From assembly GCA_021296095.1 (NCBI GenBank), contig JAGWBB010000037.1, positions 16,832-80,831 of the forward strand: a DNA stretch of 64,000 nucleotides, in the 5' to 3' direction. Positions 34,890 through 43,592 of the stretch are shown here, one piece after another (position 1 is the stretch's first letter; every line of letters begins with the position of its first letter). The translations under genes and the position numbers were made by a program. The notes under the pieces are model-generated. The model made no database searches and was not told the origin of the DNA. It saw only the letters and a program-made list of their open reading frames with translations. The stretch comes from Desulfurellaceae bacterium. GTDB lineage: Bacteria; Desulfobacterota; Binatia; Bin18.

Positions 34890-36629
34890 ATGGTTGACCG
34901 TATCACCGCTCTGGTAGTGAAAGACTCGCTGGAGGCAATCTCTGAGGAAATGAGCAAGACGGTCGAGCGCACAGCGGTCCATCCGCTGTTCAACGAGGTC
35001 CACGACTATTCGACCGGGGTGTTCTTCTACGACGGACACGCTGTCCGCCTGGTTGCCCGGGCGACGGCCATCCCGGTGCATATCTTTGCCTCTATTCTGT
35101 CGGTCGAAGCGCTGATGGACACCTTTGGTGACGACCTGCACGAGGGCGACGTGGTGATGGTCAACGATCCCTATTACGGCGGGACGCACCACGCCGACTG
35201 GACGGTCATGAAGCCCGTCTTTTTTGACGGCAAGCCGGTGCTGTTCCCGTCCGTCCGCGCCCATATGGCCGATTTCGGCGGACCGGTGGCCGGCGGCTAT
35301 AATCCCGAGGCCAGGGACATCTGGCAGGAAGCCCTGCGCATCCCGCCCATCAAACTGTTTGAGAAGGGACAGCTGCGCGAGGACGTTCTGGACTGGATTC
35401 TGGCCAACTCGCGTATTCCGCAGGTACTGCGGGGAGACCTGGCGGCCATGTTCGGGGCGTGCAATCTGGCCGAACAGCGCATTCAGGCCCTGTTTGCCAA
35501 GTACGGCGGCGAGGTGGTCAACGACAGTATCGAGTACACCCTGGACTACGCCGAAAAACGCTTCCGGGCCGAGGTCGCCAAGTGGCCCGACGGCAGGTAT
35601 CAGGGCACCGCCGTCCTCGATCACGACAGCCTGGGCAGCCACGATGTCGAGGTCACGGCGACGGTGCAGATTGAGGGCTCGGACCTGAGCGTCGATTTTG
35701 CCGGCTCGAGTCCCGAAACGCCGGGCTTCGTCAACAGCCCGTTCGGCAACACCGCGTCGTGGGTGTATACCGCCCTGTGCTCGGTCCTGCCCGACGACAT
35801 TCCGGTCAATTCCGGGGTGTTCCGGGCGGTCCGCATCAGCGCGCCCGAGGGCACGGTGGTCAACCCGCTGCCGCCCGCGCCGTGCATGTTCAGTACGGTG
35901 GTCATCGGCGGGGATATCGGCACGGCGACGATGCGTGCCCTGGAGCAGGCGATTCCCGACCGGGCCGGGGCGGTGTCGCTGAACTATTGCCTGTGTACGA
36001 CCTACGGCCACGACTCGCGCTACGACGCGATGTTTGTGACCATCGAGTACGGTAATACCCTGGTGGCGGCCAGCGGCACCCGGGGCAGCGACGGCTGGGG
36101 CGGCTGGCCGGCGCCGATGTGCGGGCTGATCTATTCCACGGTCGAGATGAGCGAGATCCAGTTTCCGTTTTTCTACCACCAGTACGAGTACGTTGCGGAC
36201 ACCGCGGCCGCCGGCCAGTGGCGCGGTGTGCCCGGCTTTGCCATGAAGCGTGAGAGCGTGCGGGACGAGTCGATCATCAATGTCGCCCTGACCGGGGTGC
36301 GGCATACCGCGCCGGGCTATGCCGGCGGCAAGGACGGCGCCAGCAGCCGCTATGTGCTCAACTGGGGCACCGAACACGAGGAAGAAGTCCTGGAGTCGGC
36401 GGCCAACCGACCCTCCCCGCCGGGCTCGATCATTGCCACCTTCAAGGGTGGTGGCGGTGGCTGGGGCGACCCGTTTCGGCGCGACCCGCAGAAAGTCCTG
36501 GACGATGTGCTCGACGAGTACCTCAGCGTCGAACGGGCCGAACAGGATTACGGGGTGGTGATCGATCCCGATACCCTGAGCCTGGATATGGAGGAAACCG
36601 TTCGGCGCCGGGCGCAGACGGCGAAGTGA
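34890..36629 (+). CDS. Hydantoinase B/oxoprolinase family protein (HyuB), second locus
   Basis: A 579-residue full-length HyuB. It has a VKDSLEAISEEM N-terminus, NDPYYGGTHHADWT, VDFAGSSPETPGFVNS and the late GGGGGWGDPFRRDP loop. Same length as the HyuB at 2219 but clearly different in sequence. ATG 34890 follows AGGAGGAGC. It is the third gene of the hyuA-hyuB'-hyuB run and the likely catalytic partner of the HyuA at 31623. Confidence 0.93.
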   Translation: MVDRITALVVKDSLEAISEEMSKTVERTAVHPLFNEVHDYSTGVFFYDGHAVRLVARATAIPVHIFASILSVEALMDTFGDDLHEGDVVMVNDPYYGGTHHADWTVMKPVFFDGKPVLFPSVRAHMADFGGPVAGGYNPEARDIWQEALRIPPIKLFEKGQLREDVLDWILANSRIPQVLRGDLAAMFGACNLAEQRIQALFAKYGGEVVNDSIEYTLDYAEKRFRAEVAKWPDGRYQGTAVLDHDSLGSHDVEVTATVQIEGSDLSVDFAGSSPETPGFVNSPFGNTASWVYTALCSVLPDDIPVNSGVFRAVRISAPEGTVVNPLPPAPCMFSTVVIGGDIGTATMRALEQAIPDRAGAVSLNYCLCTTYGHDSRYDAMFVTIEYGNTLVAASGTRGSDGWGGWPAPMCGLIYSTVEMSEIQFPFFYHQYEYVADTAAAGQWRGVPGFAMKRESVRDESIINVALTGVRHTAPGYAGGKDGASSRYVLNWGTEHEEEVLESAANRPSPPGSIIATFKGGGGGWGDPFRRDPQKVLDDVLDEYLSVERAEQDYGVVIDPDTLSLDMEETVRRRAQTAK

Positions 36630-36734
36630 CAGGGAGCAAGGAGCAGGCAGAGGGTAGGGCTGGAAAATTGTGTCAAAGCCAGGCAGAGTATGGACACCGT
36701 CATGGATAATGCCGTGCAGAAAAAGGAGGCTCAC

Positions 36735-37874
36735 ATGCAATTTGGTATGCTGTACGAAATGCAAACCCCACGACCGTGGACCAAGCTCAGCAGCTACAAC
36801 ATCTACCACGAAGCTTTGGCCCAGATAGAACTGGCGGATAAGCTTGGCTTCGATTATGTCTGGGAAGTGGAGCACCACTTTCTGGAAGAGTATTCGCACA
36901 GCCCGGCGCCCGAAGTATTCTACGGCGCCGTTTCCCAGCGGACCAAGAATATCCGGATCGCACACGGCGTGCGTTTGCTGCCGCATCGCTTCAACCATCC
37001 GATTAAAGTCGCGGTACAAGCCGCCGTGCTCGATATTCTGAGTAATGGCCGGATGGACCTCGGCACCGGCCGCTCGACGACCGCCCAGGAGCTGGATGGC
37101 TTTGGTATTGATTATGATCGGACGCGCCTGGAAGTCCGGGAAGCGCTCGATGTCATTGTCAAAGCCTGGACGGACGAGATTCTGGAATACGAGGGCGAGA
37201 CGATTACGGTACCGCCTCGGATGGTCATTCCCAAGCCGATCCAGGAGCCGCATCCGCCGATGTGGATGGCCTGTACCGCCCCGGACAGCTACGAGATGGC
37301 TGCCAACCGCGGGCTTGGGGTGCTCAGTTTCAACTTCAACTGGGAACAAGTCCAGAAGACCATGCAGATCTATCGTGACACCAACAAGACCCGCAATGAT
37401 GTGGTGACCAAGGTCATCAATGACCGGTTTTCTGGTGTGGTCATGTGTCACGTATCAGAAAGCAAAGAAGAAGAGGCAATTGGGATCAATGGTGCACGCT
37501 GGTTCCTGCACAACATCGCCAAGCTGTTTGAGCCGCTGATGGCCAAAAATAATCTGTACTCCTACGAGTACCTGCGCCAGCTGTTTGACCTGAGCGAGGA
37601 CGCCAACGATCTCAGCGATCAACAGCTGAAAGATCATCCGATGGTGACCGTCGGCAATCCGGATGAAGTCAGTCGGAAGTTGGAGAAATTTCGCGACAAT
37701 GGTCTCGACCAGGTCATCTTCTTCAAGCAGATGGGGGAGATTCCACACCAGAACGTCATGCGCTCCATTCGCCGCATCGGTGAGCATATCATCCCGCAGT
37801 ACAATCCTCACAAGAAGATTGCCACGGATGTTGATGTGAGCTTCGCCGAACAGCCGCTGGCTGCGGCCAAATAG
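36735..37874 (+). CDS. LLM class flavin-dependent oxidoreductase
   Basis: A 379-residue luciferase-like monooxygenase. It starts MQFGMLYEMQTPRPW and has DYVWEVEHHF, RIAHGVRLLPHRFNHP, DILSNGRMDLGTGRS and KPIQEPHPPMWMACTAP. ATG 36735 after AAAAAGGAGG is preferred over the open-frame start at 36690. It lies 105 bases after hyuB and ends at a good terminator; base composition is slightly less GC than its neighbours. Flavin- or F420-dependent oxidation of an unknown substrate. Confidence 0.93.
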   Translation: MQFGMLYEMQTPRPWTKLSSYNIYHEALAQIELADKLGFDYVWEVEHHFLEEYSHSPAPEVFYGAVSQRTKNIRIAHGVRLLPHRFNHPIKVAVQAAVLDILSNGRMDLGTGRSTTAQELDGFGIDYDRTRLEVREALDVIVKAWTDEILEYEGETITVPPRMVIPKPIQEPHPPMWMACTAPDSYEMAANRGLGVLSFNFNWEQVQKTMQIYRDTNKTRNDVVTKVINDRFSGVVMCHVSESKEEEAIGINGARWFLHNIAKLFEPLMAKNNLYSYEYLRQLFDLSEDANDLSDQQLKDHPMVTVGNPDEVSRKLEKFRDNGLDQVIFFKQMGEIPHQNVMRSIRRIGEHIIPQYNPHKKIATDVDVSFAEQPLAAAK

Positions 37875-37899
37875 TCGCTATTTGTTCTCTTGGCACGCA

Positions 37900-37932
37900 C
37901 CCGGACAGTCCGTCCGGGCGCTTCTTCTTCTC
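37900..37932 (+). terminator. Rho-independent-like terminator after LLM gene
   Basis: Stem CCCGGAC / GTCCGGG with a 5 base loop at 37900-37918, followed by CGCTTCTTCTTCTC. It lies 26 bases after the LLM stop and before the CoA-transferase gene. Confidence 0.6.
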
Positions 37933-38032
37933 ACCTCATTCAAACGAGACCCGCAAACGAGACCCGCCGGACCACCCTGGCTCCGTCAGCTGTGGAGTGC
38001 CATACTGTCCGACCATATCCAAGGAGGACTGT

Positions 38033-39271
38033 ATGGCAGAACTCAAACATATCCTTGATGGCTACAAAGTCCTGGACTTCACCCAAGTCCTGGCCGGTCC
38101 GACGGTCACCCGACTGATGGCCGAGATGGGCGCCGAGATCATCAAGGTTGAACTCGCCCCCAACGGCGAACTCTCGCGCGGCCTGCCGTATCTGAGAAAT
38201 GGCCGCAGCGCCTACTTTATTCAGCAGAATCGGGGCAAGAAGAGCCTGTGCATCGACGCCAGACACGCCAAGGGCCTGGCGATCCTCAAACAGCTCGTCA
38301 AACAGGTCGATGTGCTGGTCGAGAACTTTGCGCCCGGCGTGATCGGGCGTCTGGGGCTCGACTACGGGTCGGTCAAAGACCTGAATCCCAAGATCGTCAT
38401 GTGTTCGATTTCGGCCTTTGGTCAGAGCGGCCCGCTGTCCCACCTGCCGGGCTATGATTATATCGCCCAGGCGTATTCCGGCATTACCTCGATGATAGGC
38501 GAGAAAGACGGCCAGCCGTATTTTCCGCTGCCGGGGATCGGTGATGTGAGCACCGGCGTCCACGCCACCGCCGCCATTAACGGCGCCCTGCTGTACCGCG
38601 AGCGAACCGGGCAGGGACAGTACGTGGATATTGCCCTGCTCGACGCCTATTTCCACTGCCACGAACTCAACGTCCAGATGTACTCGGCCAGCGGGGGCGA
38701 CATCAAACCGACCCGCTCGGGCACCCAGCACTATGCGATCTGTCCCAGCGGCTTATACAAGGGCCGCGAGACCTATGTGTTTATCATGGCCCTGCCTCAC
38801 CAGTGGCCGAGTGTGTGCAGAGCCATCGGGCGGCCCGAGCTTGCCGACGATCCGCGCTTTGTCGATAACGAGGCACGGCTGCAAAACACCGAGGCCGTGG
38901 CCAGGATTCTGGAAGACTGGATCGCCTCGATGCCCAGCGACGCGGCCGCCCTGCGCGCGCTTGAGGAGGCCCGCGTCCCGGTCGCGCCGGTGCTGTCGGT
39001 CGAGCAGGCCGTCAACCATCCGCACATGCGTCAGCGTCAGACCGTCCGCACGGTCACCGACCGGGCGTTTGGCGAGTTCCAGATTCCGGGCATGCCGCTC
39101 AGATTTTCCGCCTTCCCCGACCTGCTGCCGCTCGAAGCGCCCTTTCTGGGAGAGCATAACGCCGAGATTTTACACCGCTATCTCGGCTATGCCGCCGAGC
39201 AGGTGCGGGCCTTGGAAGAAGAAGGCGTGCTCAAGCGGGAGGTACCCGACCCGCCAGACCGGCCGGTCTGA
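38033..39271 (+). CDS. CaiB/BaiF family CoA-transferase
   Basis: A 412-residue type III CoA-transferase, which moves CoA between carboxylic acids. It starts LDGYKVLDFTQVLAGPTVTRLMAEMGAEIIKVE, has NRGKKSLCID, VLVENFAPGV and the catalytic Asp171 in GIGDVSTGVHA. ATG 38033 follows AAGGAGGACT. The gene may activate the acid released by the upstream Hyu/LLM enzymes; the convergent dehydratase gene at 39329 would fit the next step. That chain is inference. Confidence 0.94.
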   Translation: MAELKHILDGYKVLDFTQVLAGPTVTRLMAEMGAEIIKVELAPNGELSRGLPYLRNGRSAYFIQQNRGKKSLCIDARHAKGLAILKQLVKQVDVLVENFAPGVIGRLGLDYGSVKDLNPKIVMCSISAFGQSGPLSHLPGYDYIAQAYSGITSMIGEKDGQPYFPLPGIGDVSTGVHATAAINGALLYRERTGQGQYVDIALLDAYFHCHELNVQMYSASGGDIKPTRSGTQHYAICPSGLYKGRETYVFIMALPHQWPSVCRAIGRPELADDPRFVDNEARLQNTEAVARILEDWIASMPSDAAALRALEEARVPVAPVLSVEQAVNHPHMRQRQTVRTVTDRAFGEFQIPGMPLRFSAFPDLLPLEAPFLGEHNAEILHRYLGYAAEQVRALEEEGVLKREVPDPPDRPV

Positions 39272-39328
39272 GACCTGCTCCGGCCGGGGGCGCTCGGAGA
39301 TGCCGGCGCGCCCGGATGCGGAAAAGCC

Positions 39329-40171
39329 TCAGGTCGTCTGGACACTCGCGTTGGCAATCAGCACGACCGTACCGTCCGGCTTGGCCAGCCACACAAAGGC
39401 GGCGGTTCTGTCGGGTTCGTCCTCCAGCCGACCCAGCTCGACGCCACGCGCAATCACCGTATCCTCTTCCCACACCGGGTTGGTGAACTTCACGTCCATC
39501 CGCCCGTTGCTCAGCCAAGCTGCGCCGTAGCGCTCTTCGAGAACGTGGCCGGCGTAGGCCATGGTCATCCGCCCGCCAACCACCACGTTGCGAAAACCGA
39601 GCTTGAGCGATGCCTCACGGTCGGTGTGGTAGTTGACGTCGCCGCCAAAGAAGCGGTCGCACATGTCCAGCGTAATTGTGCGTTCCAGCGAGCCGAACGG
39701 TTCGCCCTGGGGCACGTTGAACGTGCGGGCGCCAGGCTTCGCCTTGGGGTCGCGAAACTGGAGTTCGCCAGTCTGCTGGTCGAGCAGAAAGCTCTGGTGG
39801 TGTTGGCTGCGCAGAACAAGCCCGCCCGCCTCGTCGTGCAGCTCAACGGCGTACTGCACGACCTTACGGTCACGGCGTTGATAGATATCGGCAATGTGGC
39901 CGCTGGTCTCATACGCGTGCCCGACGTGCAGCGGGGCGAACAGTTCCCACTCCTGGCGCATCCACAGATGGCCGAAGTGGTTGCTGAAGCAGATCTGATC
40001 GAAATAGCCGTTGTCCGTGCCGCTGGCCAGCATGGACGGCACCTGGACCGCAGCGTCGAGGTCCAAGCCCCGGCAGTAATCGTCCAGGGCCTCCTGGCTG
40101 ACCGGAAAGCTCCGACGCTCCAGCACCTTTCCGACATACGGCTCAGGACCGACCGTTGGTGTATCGCTCAT
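39329..40171 (-). CDS. MaoC/FAS1-type acyl-CoA dehydratase-like protein
   Basis: A 280-residue double hot-dog protein. The N-terminal half has the FAS1-like region (WMRQEWELFAPLHVG), and the C-terminal half the hydratase-type segments GGDVNYHTDREASLKLGFRNVVVGG and MDVKFTNPVWEEDTV. The D-x(4)-H signature of active hydratase-2 enzymes is approximate at NYHTDREA. ATG 40171 follows AAAGGAGGAG. Probably acts on an enoyl-CoA or 3-hydroxyacyl thioester. Confidence 0.85.
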   Translation of the reverse strand: MSDTPTVGPEPYVGKVLERRSFPVSQEALDDYCRGLDLDAAVQVPSMLASGTDNGYFDQICFSNHFGHLWMRQEWELFAPLHVGHAYETSGHIADIYQRRDRKVVQYAVELHDEAGGLVLRSQHHQSFLLDQQTGELQFRDPKAKPGARTFNVPQGEPFGSLERTITLDMCDRFFGGDVNYHTDREASLKLGFRNVVVGGRMTMAYAGHVLEERYGAAWLSNGRMDVKFTNPVWEEDTVIARGVELGRLEDEPDRTAAFVWLAKPDGTVVLIANASVQTT

Positions 40172-40364
40172 CGTACTCCTCCTTTCGGCGGCCCTCAGTG
40201 TGTCAAACAACGCCCCCGTCTGCAATTCCAAGGGGCAGGTGGGCGAGGCGCGGTCCGATTGGATAGGGCCTCACTCTGTATTTCTTTCCTGCCAGCCTGA
40301 GACAGCAGGCCGATTCGAGGCAGCTTGCAAAACCGCAGCGCTCATGGTTGGGTGTCTGGCCTGT

Positions 40365-41063
40365 ATGCAAGAGGAGCAAGATGAGCCTGCCGCCTCGACC
40401 TGGTCGGTCCATTCCAGCTATGTCTTCTATTCCTTTTTGGCCGGTATTTTTCTCACCTCGCTGACCCTGGGCAATGTCGTCGGCATCACCAAGTTTGTTG
40501 ATCTGGGCTGGTTTGTGATTCCGGCCGGCCTGCTGGCCTATCCGTTCACCTTTCTGGCCACCGACCTGATCAGCGAGCTGTACGGCCGCCGACGAGCCCA
40601 GGCGCTGGTGTGGGTCGGCCTGTGCATGAACCTCTTCATGCTGTTCCTGATGTGGTTTGGCCATACGCTGCCGGACGCGTCCGGGGTGTCGGGCGCCAGC
40701 GCCACGTTTGAACAGGTATACGCGTTCATGAAGCCGAATGTGGTGGCGTCGATGATCGCCTATCTGGTCGCCCAGTCGGTCGATGTCCAGCTGTTTCATT
40801 TCTGGAAGAGGCTGACCCGGGGACGCCACCTGTGGCTGCGCAACAACGGCTCGACGCTGTTGAGCCAGCTCGTTGATACGGTCCTGATTTCGTTCGTGTT
40901 GTACGCCTCGGGCGGGCTCGGCAGCCAGATTGACTCGGTGGCCAAGCTGATCCCGCTGGTCTTGTCGTCCTACGCCTTCAAATGCGTCTTTGCCGTGTTG
41001 GACACGCCGTTGTTCTACCTCGGCGTCTATGTGCTGCGCGAGCGGCTGCCCAGCGCCGAGTAG
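40365..41063 (+). CDS. Queuosine precursor transporter family membrane protein (YhhQ/VUT)
   Basis: An integral membrane protein of about 232 residues with six predicted hydrophobic segments and the diagnostic LRNNGSTLLSQLVDT motif of the YhhQ family, which imports preQ0/preQ1 for tRNA queuosine synthesis. TDLISELYGRRRA is the other family motif. The open frame starts at 40200, but the first 55 residues are not membrane-like; ATG 40365 gives the usual length, ATG 40344 is possible. No preQ1 riboswitch is recognisable upstream. The TAG stop abuts repeat A copy 3. Confidence 0.92.
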   Translation: MQEEQDEPAASTWSVHSSYVFYSFLAGIFLTSLTLGNVVGITKFVDLGWFVIPAGLLAYPFTFLATDLISELYGRRRAQALVWVGLCMNLFMLFLMWFGHTLPDASGVSGASATFEQVYAFMKPNVVASMIAYLVAQSVDVQLFHFWKRLTRGRHLWLRNNGSTLLSQLVDTVLISFVLYASGGLGSQIDSVAKLIPLVLSSYAFKCVFAVLDTPLFYLGVYVLRERLPSAE

Positions 41064-41219
41064 GAGCGCTGCTCAGGCGCGTTGCGCCTTACGCTCAGGA
41101 CTAAGGGCCTCCCGTTCATGCTGAGCGTAGCGGAGCGAAGTCGAAGCAGGGAATGCCGGATCACGTCCGGCCTGACGAGAGCGGAACAGCAGGGCTACAG
41201 CCTAACGTGAAACGCTCTA
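41061..41219. repeat. MITE-like repeat A, copy 3
   Basis: Right end CGTGAAACGCTCTA matches copies 1 and 2. The left end, TAGGAGCGCT next to the transporter stop, is degenerate. The inside has CTGAGCGTAGCGGAGCGAAG, identical to part of copy 1, and GGAACAGCAGGGCTACAG, shared in inverse orientation with copy 1. It fills the gap between two convergent genes and overlaps both TAG stops. Confidence 0.7.
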
Positions 41220-41900
41220 AGAGCGCTGGGCAGGCCGTTGCTGGTCGGCCCATTCCTGGTAGCGCGCGATCCGCAGGCTGTCGGGCGTTTCGTGCAGACA
41301 GTAGGTGGTCGGGGTCCGAAAGGTGGCGACCTTGAAGCGCCGTCGGGCTCTGGTCCACAGGTCGAGATCTTCCCCGTAGTTGAGGTCACCAAAGCCGCCC
41401 AGGGCGAGAAACACGTCCCGTTTGCCAAACAGGGTCCCGCCGATAATACAGTCGGACAGCCGGACCAGCCGTTGGGGATCGAAGAAATCGACCGTCCAGT
41501 CTTTGCCCAGGACACGCACCCCGCCCTGCACCAGGTCAAGTCGGTGGCGGCGTAGCAGCCTGAGCCGCGTCTCCAGATGCTTGGGCAGATACTCGTCGTC
41601 GCTGTCCAGGCAGGAGATATACTGCCCGCGGGCGTGTTGAATGCCGAGATTGCGAGCGGCGCCAACGCCGCGATTGGTCTGGTGCAGATAGCGGAGCCGG
41701 GACGTTTTGCGCTGCCAGTCCTGCACGACCTGGGCCGTGTTGTCGGTGCTGCCGTCGTCAATGACGATCAGCTCCCAGTCGCTGAAGGTCTGGGCCAGGA
41801 CTGAGCGCAGGCTGCGGGGCAGCAGGTGGGCGCGCTCGAAGGTCGGCAGGATGACCGAGATGCACGGCGCGGCCGCGGCTGAGCGCGTCTCCCCCTCCAT
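41217..41900 (-). CDS. Glycosyltransferase family 2 protein
   Basis: A 227-residue GT-A glycosyltransferase. SVILPTF opens the Rossmann-like domain, VIDDGSTDNT binds the nucleotide sugar, and SCLDSDDEYLP supplies the DxD metal site. GEDLDLWTR is the probable acceptor-side catalytic region. It has no membrane segment and is shorter than many GT2 enzymes, so it is likely a soluble transferase. The TAG stop lies within repeat A copy 3; ATG 41900 follows GGAGGGGGAG. Confidence 0.93.
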   Translation of the reverse strand: MEGETRSAAAAPCISVILPTFERAHLLPRSLRSVLAQTFSDWELIVIDDGSTDNTAQVVQDWQRKTSRLRYLHQTNRGVGAARNLGIQHARGQYISCLDSDDEYLPKHLETRLRLLRRHRLDLVQGGVRVLGKDWTVDFFDPQRLVRLSDCIIGGTLFGKRDVFLALGGFGDLNYGEDLDLWTRARRRFKVATFRTPTTYCLHETPDSLRIARYQEWADQQRPAQRS

Positions 41901-41939
41901 AGCGGTGCCCCTGTCTGAAAACGCGGTCTGGCCGATCTC

Positions 41940-42392
41940 CTAGTGATAATCTCCGGACGGATTGAAGCCGGCTCCGTCGGCAAAAATTCCCCTGCCCGGC
42001 ACGTAGTTGACCTCCAGGCGGGTGCCGACCGGGTCTTCAAACAGCACCGAGTAATAGCCCGGCGCCCACGGTCCTTCCTCGGGCGGGTGAACGACGGTGG
42101 CGTGCTGCTCCTGGAGGAAGGCGTACACCTGGTCAACGTCCTCCCGACTGCGGGCTCGAAAGCTCAGGTGGTGCAGGCCGACGCTGTTCTGGACAAAGCG
42201 GTCCTTGGCATGGGCGTCGTCGCAGCGGCTCACACCGAGCGCGGTCCGACCGCCGACATAGTAGATCATGTCCTCGCCGCTGAAGGCCTGCTTGAGACCC
42301 AGAAAGGGCAGCACTGCCTCGTAAAAGCTCCGGCAGCGGTCCCAGTCACTCACTGTCAGGATGACGTGGGCCATCCCGTTGACTTCGATCAT
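41940..42392 (-). CDS. VOC family protein
   Basis: A 150-residue vicinal-oxygen-chelate protein. It starts MIEVNGMAHVILTVSDWDRCRSFYEAVLPFLGL and has metal-ligand candidates His9 (AHVIL), His in VGLHHLSFRARS and Glu in GTRLEVNYVPG. The frame is open far upstream through repeats to 42944, but ATG 42392 follows GGAGGGAGC and begins the family match. Substrate unknown (glyoxalase, dioxygenase or resistance type). Confidence 0.9.
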   Translation of the reverse strand: MIEVNGMAHVILTVSDWDRCRSFYEAVLPFLGLKQAFSGEDMIYYVGGRTALGVSRCDDAHAKDRFVQNSVGLHHLSFRARSREDVDQVYAFLQEQHATVVHPPEEGPWAPGYYSVLFEDPVGTRLEVNYVPGRGIFADGAGFNPSGDYH

Positions 42393-42501
42393 GCTCCCTC
42401 CTGACCCGGCTTCGATACCACACTCGGCCCGGGATTGGTAGCCGTGGGCAGCCTGGGCGGTTGCAAATGTTTGACCTGCTCCGAGTGCGGAAATCGCGTC
42501 G

Positions 42502-42780
42502 GAAAAATCCCCCTCAATCTCCCTTTCCAAACGTGTGATGCCTATTGCGTTGTCCTGCGGCTCAGAAGGCACCCACCCCGGCCCTTCGGGCCAGCCCTCC
42601 GAGGAGGGGATCCGCCCCCATCCCCTCCTCGGAGGGGTGCCGCGTGAGCGGCGGTGTGGGGGCCTTCGCACGGCTGGTGAGCACAGGTTCCTGAGAATGG
42701 GCATTACACGTTGGCAAAGGGGGAAGCCTGTTCTGATCCCCGTCGAGGGGCGTGTCGCGCCAGCGCAGGGGATTTGTAGG
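42502..42780. repeat. Dispersed intergenic repeat, family C (interrupted copy)
   Basis: The left part GAAAAATCCCCCTCAATC (to 42526) and the right part CAAAGGGGGAAGCCTGT (from 42715) match the continuous copy at 9801-9890. Between them is an insert with its own inverted ends. It occupies much of the 42393-42870 gap, which holds no gene that I can support. Confidence 0.75.
42527..42714. mobile_element. MITE-like insert, 188 bp, nested in repeat C
   Basis: Inverted ends CCAAACGTGTGATGCC (42527-42542) and GGCATTACACGTTGG (42700-42714) match with one gap and one mismatch. The inside contains a perfect 16 bp inverted repeat, 42595-42610 against 42621-42636, giving a very stable hairpin. There is no open frame of note. 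The uninterrupted sibling repeat at 9801 shows the empty site. Confidence 0.7.
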
Positions 42781-42797
42781 GGGCGGAGAGGCGTCCT

Positions 42798-42826
42798 CGT
42801 AGGGGCGGGTTTCAAACCCGCCCCCT
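42798..42826. repeat. GC-rich hairpin (GGGGCGGGTTTCAAACCCGCCCC type)
   Basis: A near-perfect palindrome, TAGGGGCGGGTTT followed by AAACCCGCCCCCTG. Short palindromes of this form recur in intergenic DNA of many bacteria. It sits about 45 bases before the Phd-like antitoxin gene. Confidence 0.6.
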
Positions 42827-42870
42827 GCCGCGCTAGAGTGTACATAATCATAGGCATAAGGGAGATGGTG

Positions 42871-43152
42871 ATGACCGACAGACATTCGATTGCCGAGGCG
42901 CGCCGCAACCTGCCGAGCCTGGTCCGCGCGGCGGAGAGCGGCACCGCCGTAGAGTTGACCCGTCACGGGAAATCGGTGGCAGTGCTCATCGGCTGGAAGG
43001 CATTCGAGCAGCTTGCCGCAGGTCGGCGCCGCTTCAGCGAGACCTACGCTGCCTTCGCCAAAGACGCCGACTTGCAGACACTCGGGCTGGAGCCTAACGA
43101 GGTGTTCGGGACCGTGCGGGACATGACGCCGGGCCGTGACATTGAGCTGTGA
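42871..43152 (+). CDS. Phd/YefM-family antitoxin
   Basis: A 93-residue protein with the Phd/YefM N-terminal pattern HSIAEARRNLPSLVRAAESG and VELTRHGKSVAVLIGWKAFEQL, then an unstructured, acidic C-terminus suited to toxin binding. ATG 42871 with the Shine-Dalgarno AAGGGAG is preferred over ATG 42865. It is followed after 3 bases by a PIN toxin. Likely autoregulates its promoter. Confidence 0.9.
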   Translation: MTDRHSIAEARRNLPSLVRAAESGTAVELTRHGKSVAVLIGWKAFEQLAAGRRRFSETYAAFAKDADLQTLGLEPNEVFGTVRDMTPGRDIEL

Positions 43153-43155
43153 GGC

Positions 43156-43566
43156 GTGGAATACCTACTGGACACCAATGTCGTCTCGGAACCGCTGCGG
43201 CCGCAGCCGGCCGCCGGCATCATGCGCGGATTGCGGGCGCATGAGAGCGTGTCGGCGATCCCGGCGCCGGTCTGGCACGAGTTGCGTTTCGGCTGTACCC
43301 GGCTGCCGCGGTCGCGCCGCCGGGCCGTGATCGAACGCTACCTTGAGGAAGTTGTCCTGGCGAGCTTTCCGGTGCTCGCCTACGACCGGGACGCTGCGGA
43401 CTGGCACGCGCTTGAGCGGGCGCGTCTGAGCCGGACCGGCCAAGTGCCGCCGTTTGTCGATGGACAGATCGCGGCGATCGCGTATGTCAACGGCCTGACC
43501 CTGATCACCTCGAATACGAGCCATTTTCTGGGCTTCAAGGGGCTGCGGGTGCAGAGCTGGACGTGA
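43156..43566 (+). CDS. PIN-domain toxin (VapC family), GTG start
   Basis: A 136-residue PIN ribonuclease with all acidic residues visible: LLDTNVVSEP (Asp), WHELRFG (Glu), VDGQIAAIA (Asp) and SNTSHF at the last site, where Asn/Asp is usual. The start is GTG 43156, 3 bases after the antitoxin stop. Its stop overlaps the potential GTG of the next frame, but that gene probably starts later. Confidence 0.9.
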   Translation: MEYLLDTNVVSEPLRPQPAAGIMRGLRAHESVSAIPAPVWHELRFGCTRLPRSRRRAVIERYLEEVVLASFPVLAYDRDAADWHALERARLSRTGQVPPFVDGQIAAIAYVNGLTLITSNTSHFLGFKGLRVQSWT

Positions 43567-43592
43567 GCGGAACAGAAGGGTATGAGGGCGGG

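Noticed and set aside
34839..37451. An 870-codon open frame on the minus strand across the hyuB and LLM genes
   Set aside because: It is the antisense shadow of high-GC genes on the + strand; it has no domain pattern and lies opposite convincing proteins. The 821-codon antisense frame at 31416-33881 is rejected for the same reason.
40200..40364. N-terminal extension or preQ1 riboswitch upstream of the queuosine-precursor transporter
   Set aside because: The extra 55 codons are not conserved-looking, and I could not find the preQ1 aptamer pattern (stem plus A-rich tail) before the gene.
41153..41335. A 60-codon frame over repeat A copy 3
   Set aside because: It is repeat sequence running into the antisense of the glycosyltransferase; similar frames arise from the repeat in other copies.
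42393..42864. Long coding extensions across the repeat region (upstream parts of the VOC and Phd-like frames)
   Set aside because: The sequence is made of hairpins and dispersed repeats, and strong ribosome-binding sites mark the real starts at 42392 and 42871.
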